64,000 bases of DNA from contig JAACJO010000029.1 of assembly GCA_013368445.1 (NCBI GenBank), positions 361,689 to 425,688 on the forward strand, in the 5' to 3' direction. Source of the DNA: Leucocoprinus leucothites (taxonomy: Eukaryota > Basidiomycota > Agaricomycetes > Agaricales > Agaricaceae). Both the position numbers and the translations under genes were made by a program. Under the pieces are notes generated by a model. The model searched no databases and had not been told where the DNA came from. It saw only the letters and a program-made list of their open reading frames with translations. Of this stretch, positions 1 through 11,718 are shown one piece after another (position 1 is the first letter of the stretch; each line of letters opens with the position of its first letter).

Positions 1-189
1 GTATTACACCATCGTTTCGAGGTGGTAAAGGGTACAAGTAAAACATATAGTAAAACATGTAGTAAAACATGTATAGTCCACATGAAGTATCGGTGTGTAA
101 ACATAGTGGTATCTAATAATAGAATGCATATGTCATAATTGAGAGTGAACACGAACATAGCAGCGGGTAAACGCATATGTGATTCAACA
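1..189 (-). repeat. 3' LTR of the copia element, partial
   Basis: Corresponds to 6017-6205. Three differences, all transitions: position 83 T against C at 6099 (CpG in the right copy), 101 A against G at 6117, 161 C against T at 6177. The remaining ~197 bp lie left of the window. Confidence 0.93.
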
Positions 190-202
190 CTCCTCCTCAC
201 TC
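190..202 (-). other. Polypurine tract
   Basis: Minus strand GAGTGAGGAGGAG lies immediately before the TG that opens the 3' LTR, the expected site for plus-strand DNA priming. It also fixes the inner LTR border at 189/190. Confidence 0.8.
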
Positions 203-267
203 GAAATGATGGGAGATGCATAATTGAGCAACTACGAAAGCGCTTTGTTTAAGTGGCTATTAAAGCG

Positions 268-3200
268 CTAAAGAAATTTGATACCTAAAGAATAAACAAA
301 TTTATTGAAGAGAATTGAACCGAGGTTTTTTGTCAGAATATTGGCAGGGTTGTTTGAACCTTTGATAAATTCTAACTCAATGGATCCTTCTTCAATGATA
401 TCTCGAATATAGTGGTATTGTATATCAATAGGCTTCGAGTGTTTTTCTTGAACAGGGTTTTCGCTCCAGAAGATAGATCCGATATTATCACCATAGAGAA
501 TCGGAGCAGGTATTTTAAAACCTATCTCTTCGAGAAGTTGTCTAATCCACATTAACTGGTGGCTGCAATCAGATAGTGCCATATACTCAGCTTCAGTAGA
601 TGACAAAGCGACAGTTTTCTGCTTGCGGCTAAGCCAGCTTACAGGTCCATGTGCTATTGTGACAAAATTACCTGTAACAGATCGTCGAGATTGTCCGTCT
701 TGTGCCCAATCACTATTGGAACAAGCAATGATAGCCTGATTAGAGGCTCCATCAAAAACAAGTCGATAATTGTGTGTTGATTGCAAATATTGCAGCACAT
801 GGAGTCCAGCCCAGAAGTGCGCATTAGAAGGGGCAGCAGATTGCTGGGAGAGTTTGACAACTGCAAAGGATATGTCAGGTCTTGATCCGATCATAAGATA
901 CATCAGTGATCTGACTAACTGTTGGTAATGAGTCCTAAACTTAGGATCTACCTTATCGACATAGGGTTCGAAAACGAATCTGGATGGCAGCGGTGTAAAT
1001 TTCGCACCTTTAGGAATTTCAAACTTCTCAAGAACCTTATTGAGGTATTTCACTTGATCTATATAGAGTTTTCTCTCTTTTCGATTGCATGATATGTTCA
1101 TGCCTAGGAACTCGGAAAGTTCACCTTGGTCACGACATTCCCAAGTAGTCATGAATTTTTGCTTCAACTCAGAGAGGAGCAGGGAATTCTTTTTACCCAT
1201 AAAAAATACCTCATCCATGTATACGACCGCAAAGACATGCTCGCCGGTCTTGGGATGTATGAAATGATAAACGCCAGCATCGGACTTACAGTGCTTAAAT
1301 CCAAGTTTCAGCATTGAAGAAGTGAGTGCTTTCCACCAGGATAAGCCAGCTTGTTTTAGACCATAGATTGCTTTGCGTAATCTCCAGACTTTCTTCTCAT
1401 GGCCAGGAAGTTGGAATCCTTCTGGCTGTTCCATATAGATCTCTTCATCCAGATCACCATATAAATAGGCTGTTTTGACATCAACAGAGTGAAGGTCAAA
1501 GTCCTCAAGCGCTGCAATGCCAAGGAGTAGGCGCGCAGTCTCATATCGGACAACTGGAGAAAAGAGTTCATCAAAGTCAATTCCCTCGATTTGGGAGAAT
1601 CCTTTCACAACAAGACGAGAGCGATATCGATTATCGGACTTGATGTTGTAAACCCATCTATTTTTAATAGCTCTCCTTCCTTTTGGGAGATCAACAAGCT
1701 CGTATACACCTCGCTTGTGAAGTGCATCTAATTCCTCAAGCATTGCTTTTTGCCATTTAGTTTGAGTATCGGTGTCTAAGTTCGCAATATCTCGAAACTG
1801 TTCAGGAACTGGCCCATTGGCACATTGTGCGAGAAGGAAATCAACTAATTTTACTCCCCCTTCCTTCACGAACTTCGCAAAATCGGTAGATGATGGTTTA
1901 TTGTCGATACTACTATCCAGGTGAGGGATATTCCAATTTCGTAATCTGTTCCGAGCTTCCTCATCGGAAATTGCTCCAGGAATAGGTTGATATTGAGCAC
2001 AATTGCATGGTAAGTTAGGATTGAGTTCCCTATATCGTCGGATGACATCAAGAGGGTCGCTCCTATCACCATACACATTTCCTGGTCTGTTCAGAGGTTG
2101 AACATTTCGCCTAGGATGGCGATTTTCACATTCGGTGACCCAGCAGTCGAGCCATTCTAGTGCATCAAGATCGTTCTGGACCGAAGGTCATGGTGGCGGT
2201 ACCTCGGGTGGAGATGGAGACCAAGCACATTTACGTGGACCAGGTTCCTGTTGTGAAAGTCTTAGAGGAGGAGGTAACTCAACTTCTTCTTCCTCTTCTT
2301 TTGGATCATGATCATCAAGATCAGCGTAAGAGAGAGGTGGACTTAATGATCTAGGGTGTGGAGTAGCACAAGGTGAAGGCGCATGAGGCAGCTCTCCTCC
2401 TCAAGGTGTAGGCAGATGGTCTATATGTGGAACATTCAGAATAGTTGAGATTGGAGGAATCTCAGTGCAAGGCAGTTTGGGGTAAACTGCAGGTTTTTGA
2501 TCTGGACATTTAGGGAACATCTTCTCATCAAAGATGACAGTCGGTGAGATAAACTCAGTGTTCCCTCGAGTATGGTGGAGAAAAATGTAATTCTTCTCCC
2601 AATCATATCCAACGAAGATCATCAGTTCAGATTTCGCAGATAATTTATTCGGGTGCATTTCGTCTGGAAGGAACACATATGTAGCACAACCGAATACTCG
2701 TAGGTGACTGATGTCAGGTTTATGTCCATGTACTAACTCGAATGGAGTTTTTCATTGGATGTGGTTCATCGATGTGCGATTGTAGATGTGGGTTGCAGTA
2801 TTAATCGCGAAATCCCACCATGAATCCGGAAGATATGTGTGAAGTCGCATGGCTTGTGCCTTCTCATGCAGTGTTCAGTTCAATCTCTCTGCTTGCCCGT
2901 TTTGTTGATGGATGCGGGGCGCACTCAGTGTGAACTCAATTCCTTTCACCCTGAGATAATCTTGCAGGGTACCTGCTACGAATTCTCCTCCTCGATCAGA
3001 TGTAAATCGACGAATTGATTTGCCAAATTGGTTCTGAACATAAGTTAGAAGCTCAACCATTCGGGGAGCTGCTTCAGCTTTTGATTGCAGAAGTACCACA
3101 TGGGCAAATGAGGAGTAATTGTCCAATAAGGTCATAACCCATTTATACTTATGATAAGATATGATGGAGAGCTCAAAGAGATCACTGTGAACGTGTTCAA

Positions 3201-4032
3201 AAGCTTCTTTTGCCCAAATTGGGTTATCGTTAAAGGGTTTCTGGTGCATCTTCCCTTTCATGCAGCCTGGACAAGGGCGCAAATGATCGGGAATTGAAAC
3301 CTGAGGTCCATTCAGTGTGGAGTCAGAAGTTTTGCTCAACACACGATTAGACAGATGTCCTAAGCATTGATGCCAGATATTATAGTCAGGATGCTGAGTG
3401 ACGTGGCTCGAAGCATTCGAATGTACAATTCAACATCTTACTGTTTGTAGCGTAGGCTGCCACTCGGAACGAGGAGCCGCTGACAAAACGGCATTGCCTG
3501 ACTCATCCCGAAAGATAGTACCATGTTTATCAGCCTCACTGCGCAACCCGGATTCCAGGAGTTGACCGGCAGACATGAGGTGATCGTGCATTCCCTTTAC
3601 ATAGAACACAGGGGACAATGAAGTCACCGCGGTGATCGTTTTTCCGTTATCATGGATCTCGTGTTCAATCAAGACAGTGCCTCAACCCAATATAGATAGG
3701 GGAGCGTTTTTGTTAGCTGTCTGAATTTCACCGAATTTCCCCATTTTGATTGTAGAAAAATCGTCTAAATAGGGTGTGAAATGTGCGGAGGCACCTGAAT
3801 CAAGAATCCAAGAAGCAGCCCATGAAGGCGCTTTCTTTCCCTTACAGTGGCAACATAAAGTTTTCTCACACTTAGATAGATTTACACAGTGTGGCATGGA
3901 GGTCAAATCACAGTTTAACAAAAGCCCCACAGGGGCGACCAAAATAGTGCACAATACAAGACAGGTATATACGGGAGCCAGAGATGACGTAACTAGTCCG
4001 CAAAAATGTTCAGCGTGGCCAGGAGCACTCAC
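268..4032 (-). pseudogene. pol: Copia pol (protease, integrase, RT, RNase H), six TGA stops
   Basis: All domains lie in one minus-strand frame. In order: protease with WILDSGASAHF (about 3790); GAG-pre-integrase HxxxC..CxxC zinc region with IWHQCLGHLS (about 3370) and CPGCMKG; integrase core with HSDLFE and FTSDRGGEF (3210-2980); a Pro/acidic linker; RT from about 1760, with YMDE at about 1215 where YVDD is usual; RNase H with STEAEYMAL (about 580). Premature TGA codons sit at 3682, 3430, 2875, 2752, 2401 and 2188 (lowest coordinate), splitting the frame. The RT-RNase H part, 268-2187, is open. Non-functional in cis as written; the reverse transcriptase segment alone could still be translated. 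Confidence 0.92.
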
Positions 4033-4103
4033 ATGGGAGCAGGCTCAAGTAGGGCGACAGGCCCTTTCTCGTCATGCTGTGGTGTCACTGTATCAGTGTT
4101 AAT

Positions 4104-5560
4104 CTAATTAGAGATAGAAGAAAAGACTTGCGTTGTCCACAACCCAGAGGTCCACCTGTCAGAATCCTCTCCCTTGGAGTCGGATTTGAGCATCGGATCA
4201 GCCGGAGGTGTTAATCTCAGTGACGGTGGACATTCGTCCATATCTCCTCCATAATAAGGAATTTCCTCAATAATGGAGCCCATTGTTTCGGCTTCGACTG
4301 CGAGGTCGACGAGCCTTTCATCCCAAATCTTCAGCACTTTATCCTTGGTAGCTTGCAAGCTTCTGCGACGATATCCCTCAGACTGAGTAGATTCGGAGAT
4401 TCGCTCCTGAAGCCGCAGTGTATTCTTTCGCACTTCTGCAACAAGGTGGCGTGTGGATGTCGAAGGGCTTGCGTTAACCGGTTCTGCCAACGAGGTGATC
4501 CAGTTTGCAAGGAGAGGACGGTTAGTGATAGAGGGGGCAGTGAAACCAATGGCACTGGAAGTGCCATATTGAGGAGCAATGGTGGTGACTCCAGAGGAGT
4601 TGGAGGTGTCGGCATCAGTCGCAGCTTCATTAGCAGCACCCTTGCCTTTCTTGCCTCCTCTCTTACCGTGTTTTCCTTTTTTGCCATCTCCGCCGGGATT
4701 GCCAGATTGGTTGTTACCAGGCTTCTGGCCAGCGCCTTGATTAGGAGGCTGCTGCTGCTGTGGCTGCTGCTGGGGCTGTGATCAGAACAGCCCTTGTTGT
4801 CCTTGCCCCTGGCGTTGTTGATTGCGGGGTTCCAGTTCTGCTGCCATTGGCCGTTGGAGTAGCCGGCACAAGAAGCAGAAGCAGTCATCTTCTGGGACCA
4901 AGCAGCCTGGATGGCGCTATGGACCAGATCCCATGTGAGCTGGGACATTTGCATTTGGTTTGCAAGGATAGACTGCACTAAGGTTTCCATCCCTTGTGGG
5001 ACAGCACGAAGCAGAATCATGGCACGGATCACCTCAGGAAGTTGCGCAGTCGCGCCTTCGATCCGAGTGAATAAAGATTCAAGCTCAGCAATGGACTGAG
5101 CCAGATCCATGTTTCCGGGAAGAGACCAGGAGATGGCACGGATGAAGTCACCATAAACTGATGCAGGACCTTGGACACCATATAGACATTGGAGACCATC
5201 CCAAGTAGTGGCTGGATCTCCTTGGACAATTAAGTGGAGCATGGAATCTGGGACAGCTTGAATAAGCATGCCAATCGCAGATTGTTTAAGGAAGTTCCGG
5301 CGACGTTCTTCTTCGTCTCGATGCGCAATTGAGGCAGCAACCTCTGCAGCATTTGTGACGATATTGTCCTCACCTAGGACAGGAGAAACAATTGCAGGGA
5401 GATCAGGAATGATTCCTTGTGTGACAGTCCAACCCGTAAGGGGGGTTCCAGGGGTCATGATCATAGAAAGATATCCCTGCATCCTCATGGACCAAAACTG
5501 GTAGTTCTGGGGGCCTTGAAGGACGGGAATGCGAGAAGCTCCATTGTTGATAGAAGACAT
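4104..5560 (-). pseudogene. gag: Copia gag (capsid/nucleocapsid), broken
   Basis: The ATG at 5560 opens a gag-like protein with a copia-type N-terminus (QFWSMRMQGYL near residue 25). It stays homogeneous down to about 4840. The natural continuation then moves to another frame: a Gln-rich, Gly/Lys-rich tail of nucleocapsid type, then residues ending at the stop at 4104. That second frame holds a TGA at 4782-4784. There is therefore at least one frame change (about 4830-4860) and one nonsense codon. The 409-residue open frame from 5560 to 4331 is partly out-of-frame translation and should not be taken as the real product. Confidence 0.8.
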
Positions 5561-5806
5561 TCTGAAAAGAAGTCGTCAGTCAACGTTGTTCATTAGAAGC
5601 AGCAGAGATGCGCTAATCGAGCAAGGTTTCAAACCCAAATCGCCTAAGGGCTAGGGTAAGACACAGAAATGAGAAGGGATGCTGGGCCCTTTACAAGGTA
5701 CAGTGGTGGCACTAGGAAGTGGCCTTCCCATAACAGGTCGATCTAGTCCTTCTCAGACATCAAGCACAGCGAGCTAGTCAGCTAATGCGATATCGAGCTG
5801 GCGATT

Positions 5807-5819
5807 GGGGCCCATAACC
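5807..5819 (-). other. Primer-binding site, half-tRNA type (initiator Met anticodon arm)
   Basis: Minus strand reads GGTTATGGGCCCC directly inside the LTR. This closely resembles the GGTTATGAGCCC-type site that copia and some fungal elements use to pair with the anticodon stem-loop of initiator tRNA-Met, rather than with the tRNA 3' end. The tRNA assignment is inferred from known elements. Confidence 0.65.
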
Positions 5820-6205
5820 TGTCAAAGCAGCAACGGGGAGCATAGTGGTGAAGGTATACGACGTAGTCAAGACTCACTTTTACTAGGCAGTAACTGTTAT
5901 GGGAGTTGTTGTGAAAGTAGTAGTTGCAACTGAGAGTATAGAATTGACTGTCTAATATCGAAGAAAATACAAAGTATTTATACTAAAGTGTTCAAATAAT
6001 TTCTACTATAAGGAGAGTATTACACCATCGTTTCGAGGTGGTAAAGGGTACAAGTAAAACATATAGTAAAACATGTAGTAAAACATGTATAGTCCACACG
6101 AAGTATCGGTGTGTAAGCATAGTGGTATCTAATAATAGAATGCATATGTCATAATTGAGAGTGAACACGAACATAGTAGCGGGTAAACGCATATGTGATT
6201 CAACA
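5820..6205 (-). repeat. 5' LTR of the copia element (complete, 386 bp)
   Basis: On the minus strand the repeat starts TGTTGAATCA at 6205 and ends in TTTGACA at 5820, the TG...CA termini expected of an LTR. Its outer 189 bp match window bases 1-189. The inner boundary is set by the primer-binding site that begins at 5819. It should carry the element's promoter. Confidence 0.9.
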
Positions 6206-6634
6206 TAGATGGGTTTCACGTCGACCCTTATCCTCTTGTTCCAGTCCATTAATAGCGTTATCGCACTCATCTGTGAGGCTTGTCGTGTGTCCTGTGGATT
6301 GACTACACGGGAAGGAGAAGACCTTTGATTATTGGAAATATCGCATCTGGTCTTTCGTTCGTTGTGGGCTCTATTCTGATGGCGAGATGGCCCGGAACGG
6401 TGAATAAGTGAGTTCCATCGCTTGGTGGTTGGCAATTTCCATATTGACTAACTTGGTGTGAATAGCAACGCCGCGGCTGTGCGTCTTCAGTCTATCTTCG
6501 CTATTTGTTTGTTCTCTCTCATCACTTGTCGAATAATACTTTCAGGCACATTATATGAGTAGTTTGCAGACCACTCAACCTTTCATTATTGAAGTTATCT
6601 CAATTTTCAATTATATTTTCATCAGTACGCCTTC
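6206..6634. other. Flank of the retrotransposon, no gene seen
   Basis: AT-rich sequence after the 5' LTR. A minus-strand open frame that overlaps the LTR resembles nothing and is taken as chance. Confidence 0.5.
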
Positions 6635-6756
6635 TTGCTATTTGTTGCTCCACATCGTCTGACAGAGGCCACCGTTTCCTTTAGTAACGTACTAAGCTAT
6701 GACCCGTCTATCTTTGCAATTAGACCACTAACACATTTAATACTTGATACAGGTCT

Positions 6757-7003
6757 TTGGTTTTCAACTTCTTCTTTAGTGCTTGTATTGGTCCATTGTC
6801 GTGGGTGTACCCAGCTGAGATCTTCTCGACTCGTACCCGCGCGAAGAGCGCTGCTATCACCAGTTCATCCTCGTGGATATCAAATTTGCAGGTCTTATCA
6901 AAATATTATCCCTGGACAAACTGCTGTCCTAGCTTCATCGCACAGGTGGCACCTCGGGTGTTCCTTGAGATCGGATGGGAGTTAGTTCGTGATTCAAGTT
7001 TCT
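6757..7003 (+). pseudogene. MFS sugar transporter fragment (relic)
   Basis: The plus-strand frame from 6757 reads a transmembrane stretch followed by PLSWVYPAEIFSTRTRAKS and a Ser-rich helix start. This is the conserved segment around TM10 of fungal major-facilitator sugar/polyol transporters (family pattern PxxWVYPAEIFPTRxRAKG). About 60 bp further, IAQVAPRVFLEIGWE continues the same family pattern. The family is normally about 500 residues with 12 membrane helices; only about 80 residues can be recognised here. Flanking frames are broken, so this is a remnant. An intron-like acceptor (ACAG) precedes the fragment at about 6752. It lies 0.5 kb from the retrotransposon, but whether the element caused the loss cannot be told. 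Confidence 0.75.
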
Positions 7004-7125
7004 TCTCAACAATGCCAATCGTGTTCGTTAGATACTGTACGTCTGGGTCGTTGATGGTGATATTTCACTACCCGCTCTTGCGTGGATCAGACCCTGCCTT
7101 CGCTTTTCGTGGACATACGAAGTGA

Positions 7126-7965
7126 GCCTACATTGGATGGGTTGACAGCTGCCGTTTTGATAAGTCATTTTTTGTGCATTTCTTATCTGGGTGTTCTATC
7201 CGGTAGGTTACAAAAAGTCAATCAAACTGTCTCGTATACTACTCACCACTCCAAAGGAAACTACAGGAAGACGACTTGAAGGTAACAGTCCTTTTTGTTG
7301 TACGTTTTAGCTGTTTGATTGAACTTGACTATCTCTCTACTAGCTTTTGAAGACAAAACTCTGATCGAGGATTCGATCCCCTGTCTATTCTCGCTCAGAA
7401 GTCTCTACTGCTTCAAGTCACGAACACCAGTTATCTGATGAGCATATAATTTGACGACTCCTTGAGAGTTTCTGACAATTCGAATCAAGTTTCCTGGCAA
7501 AGTGTGTCCACCTATGACAACCATGTTTGATCAGGGAAAAGCAATGATACAACACTCTCTTGGAACTCAGAGATGGCGAACTGCCACTGGACTAATGGCA
7601 CGGTATTGGTAGAATTGTGGATGCAAGATGATCGATGAGTTCTGGGATTGGGCCTCCAGCAGGCTCCAGTGCGTGGAGTTGGGGTTTAGAACGAGTGTCA
7701 TCATTTGACTGGCCTTCGTGACGACGCGATCAGGAATGTTTACCACTGAGCGCTGCCTATTTTGCTTCAATAACAACCTAGTGTACACCCAGCAAGCCAT
7801 CGCGCTACATATAATGGTGAGTGTGTGACAAGAAGTCTCGAGCTTGCCGGTGATCATCGTCTCTACCTTAGCGCTCGTCCCGAGTCACAGGTTGTGATAC
7901 TTACTTTGTGTATCCGCAGCCACAGGGTTGCCGTTCTGGCTGTTGACCAAGTACAACACGGACCC
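7126..7965. other. Non-coding or degenerate stretch
   Basis: No recognisable gene. A 96-residue minus-strand frame (7567-7857) has no family features that I recognise. Confidence 0.4.
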
Positions 7966-10842
7966 ATGATGGTCAACTCCTCACCTCCTGGAAGAAAACA
8001 TCCGCAATCGAGTCCAAGTGCGCAAGATAACGACCAGCTATGGTTGAACCCAGGTGCACCAACACGCAAACCACGTTCAGCGGGAAGATCCTGTCTATGG
8101 CTCACTATACTCCTTGTCTGCCTCGTGGGGGGGGGGGGGACCACAGTGTTCTTCTCCGCCAAGGAGACCGTATACGGACTCAGACACCCCCACTCGGGGG
8201 ATGTACTATGACAAACCGGAGAGCGAGATTGAAGATTGGTCAACTGTTGTTCAGCCGATGATTAGGAAGGAGGACTCGTTTTGACATCGTCGTATCTGTA
8301 TGGATTAGAGATGATGATGGAAGGGATGGTGGGCTCTATGTAGATGGAAAGGAGTGGCCAGAGAGGTTAATATTTTCTGAGACTGTCTTCCGGGACCTCA
8401 CCCTCAAGAATAAAAAAAGTGCTCGAGGACGTGACGTTGGCTGTACCCATTGCACACTTGTGAGTGATAATTGTCCATCTGTGCAAATGACGCTGATATG
8501 TGAACAGTAAACAAGCAAATATCTCTAACTACGATCTCCGAGCCTCCTTCGTTCTTGTTCGACATCAGCCATGGTGGTTAGCCAGAGCGCAAAAATTTAT
8601 TAGTTGGAATCCACAAAATGGACTTTATGCGCCAGCTGTTCGCCCTAGCCTGTGCGTATATTCACGCATACTTCAACCTATGGCCAGACTCACTTAATGT
8701 TTTGAAACTCAGAGGAGACAAACCTACCTTCGAAGATGAAATCTACGATAGCTTTGTGTTCACAATACCTCTCATCCAATTTCACGACATCACAGGTCGA
8801 TCACTTGGTGGCTCGGGGACCATGTCGCAAGACTTTCCAGTGCCTACTGGCATCTCAGAGGAAGACAAAGAATGGGATGAGGAGAGAGAGAGACTCTGAA
8901 GGGAGCAGAGGAGCCTGAAAAGGCTCATAAACACGTCGTGGGTGGCCTCATGGGTTTGTTCAGTCTGGATTTTACTGGAGACCCAAAATCTGTCGTCTCA
9001 AAGCATCCCTTCATTGTTACTCGATGAGTGCTTTGCCAGGGCGTTGTAATCATCTCTAGCACTCAAAAAAGGTCACACTAGGACTCATATCAGTATCGTT
9101 GACGAAACAAAGCTCTTCAAACGTCAACAGTACATGTTGGCACAGAAAGAACTCGCGAACAAGACGGTGAGAACCAACTTTGATATACCTTTTTTTTAGA
9201 GCCTTAACCGTGACCGGGCAGTGTCGTAAGCTCGTGGGTCCCACGTGGTATCAGTGCCATAGATGGCATTATCTGAATGGCGTTTTCGAGACACGAGTCC
9301 AAATCGCTGGTCGTTCCGGTGACACTTGCCTCAAGAAACATAAACTCGAGTTCTTGTACGCTCCCCATCTGAACGCAGTAAAACGGTCTCCTGGTCCAAA
9401 AATGTGCTTTCGTTGTCCACTTCATTGCACAGTGCGAACTAATCGTACCGAAGGACCTCATTCCAATTCCTCTTAATCGCGAAGCTGAGGCATCAGATTT
9501 GACGCTCCCATCGCTCCACATCTGGTAGGCTTCTTTGCAATCAGCTCAAAGTTTGACATCTCAACAGCTGGCAGACGGTGAATTCGTGAACGTCACATGG
9601 AGACTGTCGTTCAGAGCCGATAACCCAGGAAAACATATGATGCATGCGTTATTATCCAAGGGCAAAACAAGTCTGAACATGACTGCCGATGACGAAGAGT
9701 TGACGCACGCTCAACATGCCCATGACTTGACTTGTGCGCGCTTTTTTCTATCTGATTGAAAATTTCCTCCTAAAATGCTTCTAGTTGGATTACTGGGATA
9801 CAGAATTGACGAAGGTGCACATCCCCGTCGTGTTCGTGATCTCGTATGTGTATTTCATTTTGCGCTTTCAGCTAGATCTGACATCATAAATTTTGTTTGA
9901 TTTAACCCAGCCTTTTCGTCCGTGCCATCTATTGGTTCTTGACGATCCACTAACTGGTATACACGTACTAGTACCACTGGTATTTCCAGACTTGGGACTG
10001 CATTGGTGGCCTTCTACTTGCTCATAAGTGCAAATGAAGAAATGCTTACATCAGTCTTTAATCCCGAAAGCAAGGGACATTGGCTGCCAAGGGTACCTAT
10101 TTCCTACATCTTCCTTCTCATCCCGCCATTTGTTATGCTCAAAGCTGTAATGAAGCTTGAGTTTGGGACCCGGGAGAAAAGAGGCTGTATCCCGAAAGTG
10201 TACTTTGCTCAGGCGACTCACTGGGAGAGGGCGAGTGAGCGCATTGAGACGAGAGTGTCAAGAAAAGCGAAAATATTGGTACGTGATGCCCAAGTCAATG
10301 ATGCTTCTTGCATACGCTAACGCTACATTTAATTAGTTCCCTAATCTTCGCCATCGTTCATTTCTTTGCTGGACCTTATTCATACTTCATGACTCCACGA
10401 GTCCCACCACCCCCTCCCAAAGCACACCCTCTCCATAACCTTCACGATTACATGCCCATGGTACTTCAGCACATCTATTCGTTTGTCCTTACCTTCGAGC
10501 TCGGTGGTACGATACTCCAATTCGTCATGAACTCCTATTCTCGAACATACGCTGGCAAATATAAGATGGCAGCGATTTTGATGCTCGTTGCGAATACTTT
10601 GTTGTTGTTGGATTTGTTACCGCAGGTTGTCGAGACGAGTGCTAGAATTGGTGGGGTACTTGTTAGGGGAAATGTTGGGATTCGGTGTTTCGGTTATTAA
10701 CTTTGTGCAGGCTGTGAGGTATAGGAATGTGAAGACCTCTGATATCAATGGTAACAGTGGAGTAATGTCGAATGTAGCGAGGTCCGAATTTGTCGAGTTT
10801 GCTGCAATATGTACGAGTGGTAAAGTTCGTGATTCGGTTTGA
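7966..10842 (+). pseudogene. Multi-pass membrane protein, frameshifted
   Basis: Coherent coding pieces follow one another on the plus strand: an N-terminal Ser/Pro-rich tail; a membrane helix (LWLTILLVCLVGG, about 8100); soluble segments with DLRASFVLV and SIVDETKLFKR; FRADNPGKHMM; helices around 10090-10140; a C-terminal membrane region with SYSRTYAGKYKMAAILM (about 10535) and a last helix in another frame to 10842. GT-AG introns fit between several pieces. The arrangement resembles a basidiomycete-conserved transmembrane family that I cannot name. Frame changes are needed at the G13 run 8127-8139, at TTTT near 8278, near 8660-8695, after an AG repeat near 8895, near 9400 and near 10640. Several of these coincide with simple repeats, so sequencing error is possible as well as gene decay. 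Confidence 0.55.
8127..8139 (+). repeat. G13 homopolymer within coding sequence
   Basis: Thirteen consecutive G lie just after the first membrane helix of the frameshifted membrane protein. The frame that continues the protein changes here, so the run length decides whether the gene is open. Confidence 0.9.
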
Positions 10843-11718
10843 AAAGTCAACGTACGGTCAAACAAGACACAACTCATGAGAACCAAAATCTCCAGAACAA
10901 GCGGAAGCTGACACTATGATCTTTGAGTTTACATGGTGTGCTAAGCTAGCCAGAGATAGATCAAACTCTTAATTGACTATCAATGTGTACTAGCAAATCA
11001 CTCCACAATAATTTCTCCAACAGACTGCAATAACAGCAGAGGTCCAAGACTGACCCAACTCAATGTCCCCGGAGAACATTTCTTCCATGACTTCTCGGAT
11101 GAATTCCTCATGGACAAGGTACACAGCTAGTCTAATCACAGATTATATTGGGTGAGTGGTGTCACATGCAAGCATGTGTGGCGTCTCGCTCCTTAAGAGT
11201 TCTGTAACTTGTAGCTACAAAGACATATCTGATCCACAAAAAATGAATTTTATTCCATCCCATGGCTCCACCAGTAGTCATTCCTTCTTGTCCTATTAGT
11301 ACCACTTGATAAATCTAGCTGAGGTCCACACAGAAAGATTACCACATAAGAGGATTAATCATACCATTATAGGAACCCGGTGTAGTGGCCAGTGGTGTGC
11401 GAAAGTCGCTCCGGACGAATCGAAACGCCCCCGGAACCACTGAGTTTGAGAAACAGTACCGCTCGTATTATGATTTCATGTGTTTTGACGCACAGGCTAA
11501 GTAGTACGGGTACCGATGTCTTGGATAAAGGACCAAATTTCCTGATGTATAATATCATGCAATTGACAGGTATAATACAAACTCGCCGCGAAGACAATGA
11601 GTTCAGATACACTAATTTGACAGCGAAGCAGGAAATGAGGGGTGCTGCTCATAAAGCCTGACGACACGAAGAGCGAGATTTTAGTGCAAATTTACATTCT
11701 GTCATCTTCCTTTGATAG
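10843..11718. other. Intergenic, nothing recognised
   Basis: Lies between the membrane-protein relic and the 3' end of the P450 gene. Short open frames on both strands have no recognisable features. Confidence 0.5.

Larger units (their letters stand above)
1..6205 (-). mobile_element. Ty1/copia LTR retrotransposon, defective, 3' LTR cut by window edge
   Basis: Seen: direct repeats at 1-189 and 6017-6205 differ at only 3 positions; a tRNA-like primer site lies next to the right LTR and a polypurine tract next to the left one. Read on the minus strand the order is gag, protease, integrase, reverse transcriptase, RNase H. Integrase before RT is the copia (Pseudoviridae) order. The element would copy itself through RNA and cDNA. 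Gag has a frame change and a TGA stop and pol has six TGA stops, so this copy cannot encode its own full polyprotein. The flanking target duplication cannot be checked because the left end lies outside the window; the right flank begins TAGAT. Confidence 0.95.

Noticed and set aside
4331..4830. C-terminal half of the 409-residue gag frame as real protein
   Set aside because: The sequence there is an out-of-frame reading; the nucleocapsid-like tail lies in another frame.
5992..6435. 147-residue open frame on minus across the LTR border
   Set aside because: It mixes LTR and flanking sequence, has no family features, and the LTR border is clear from the repeat.
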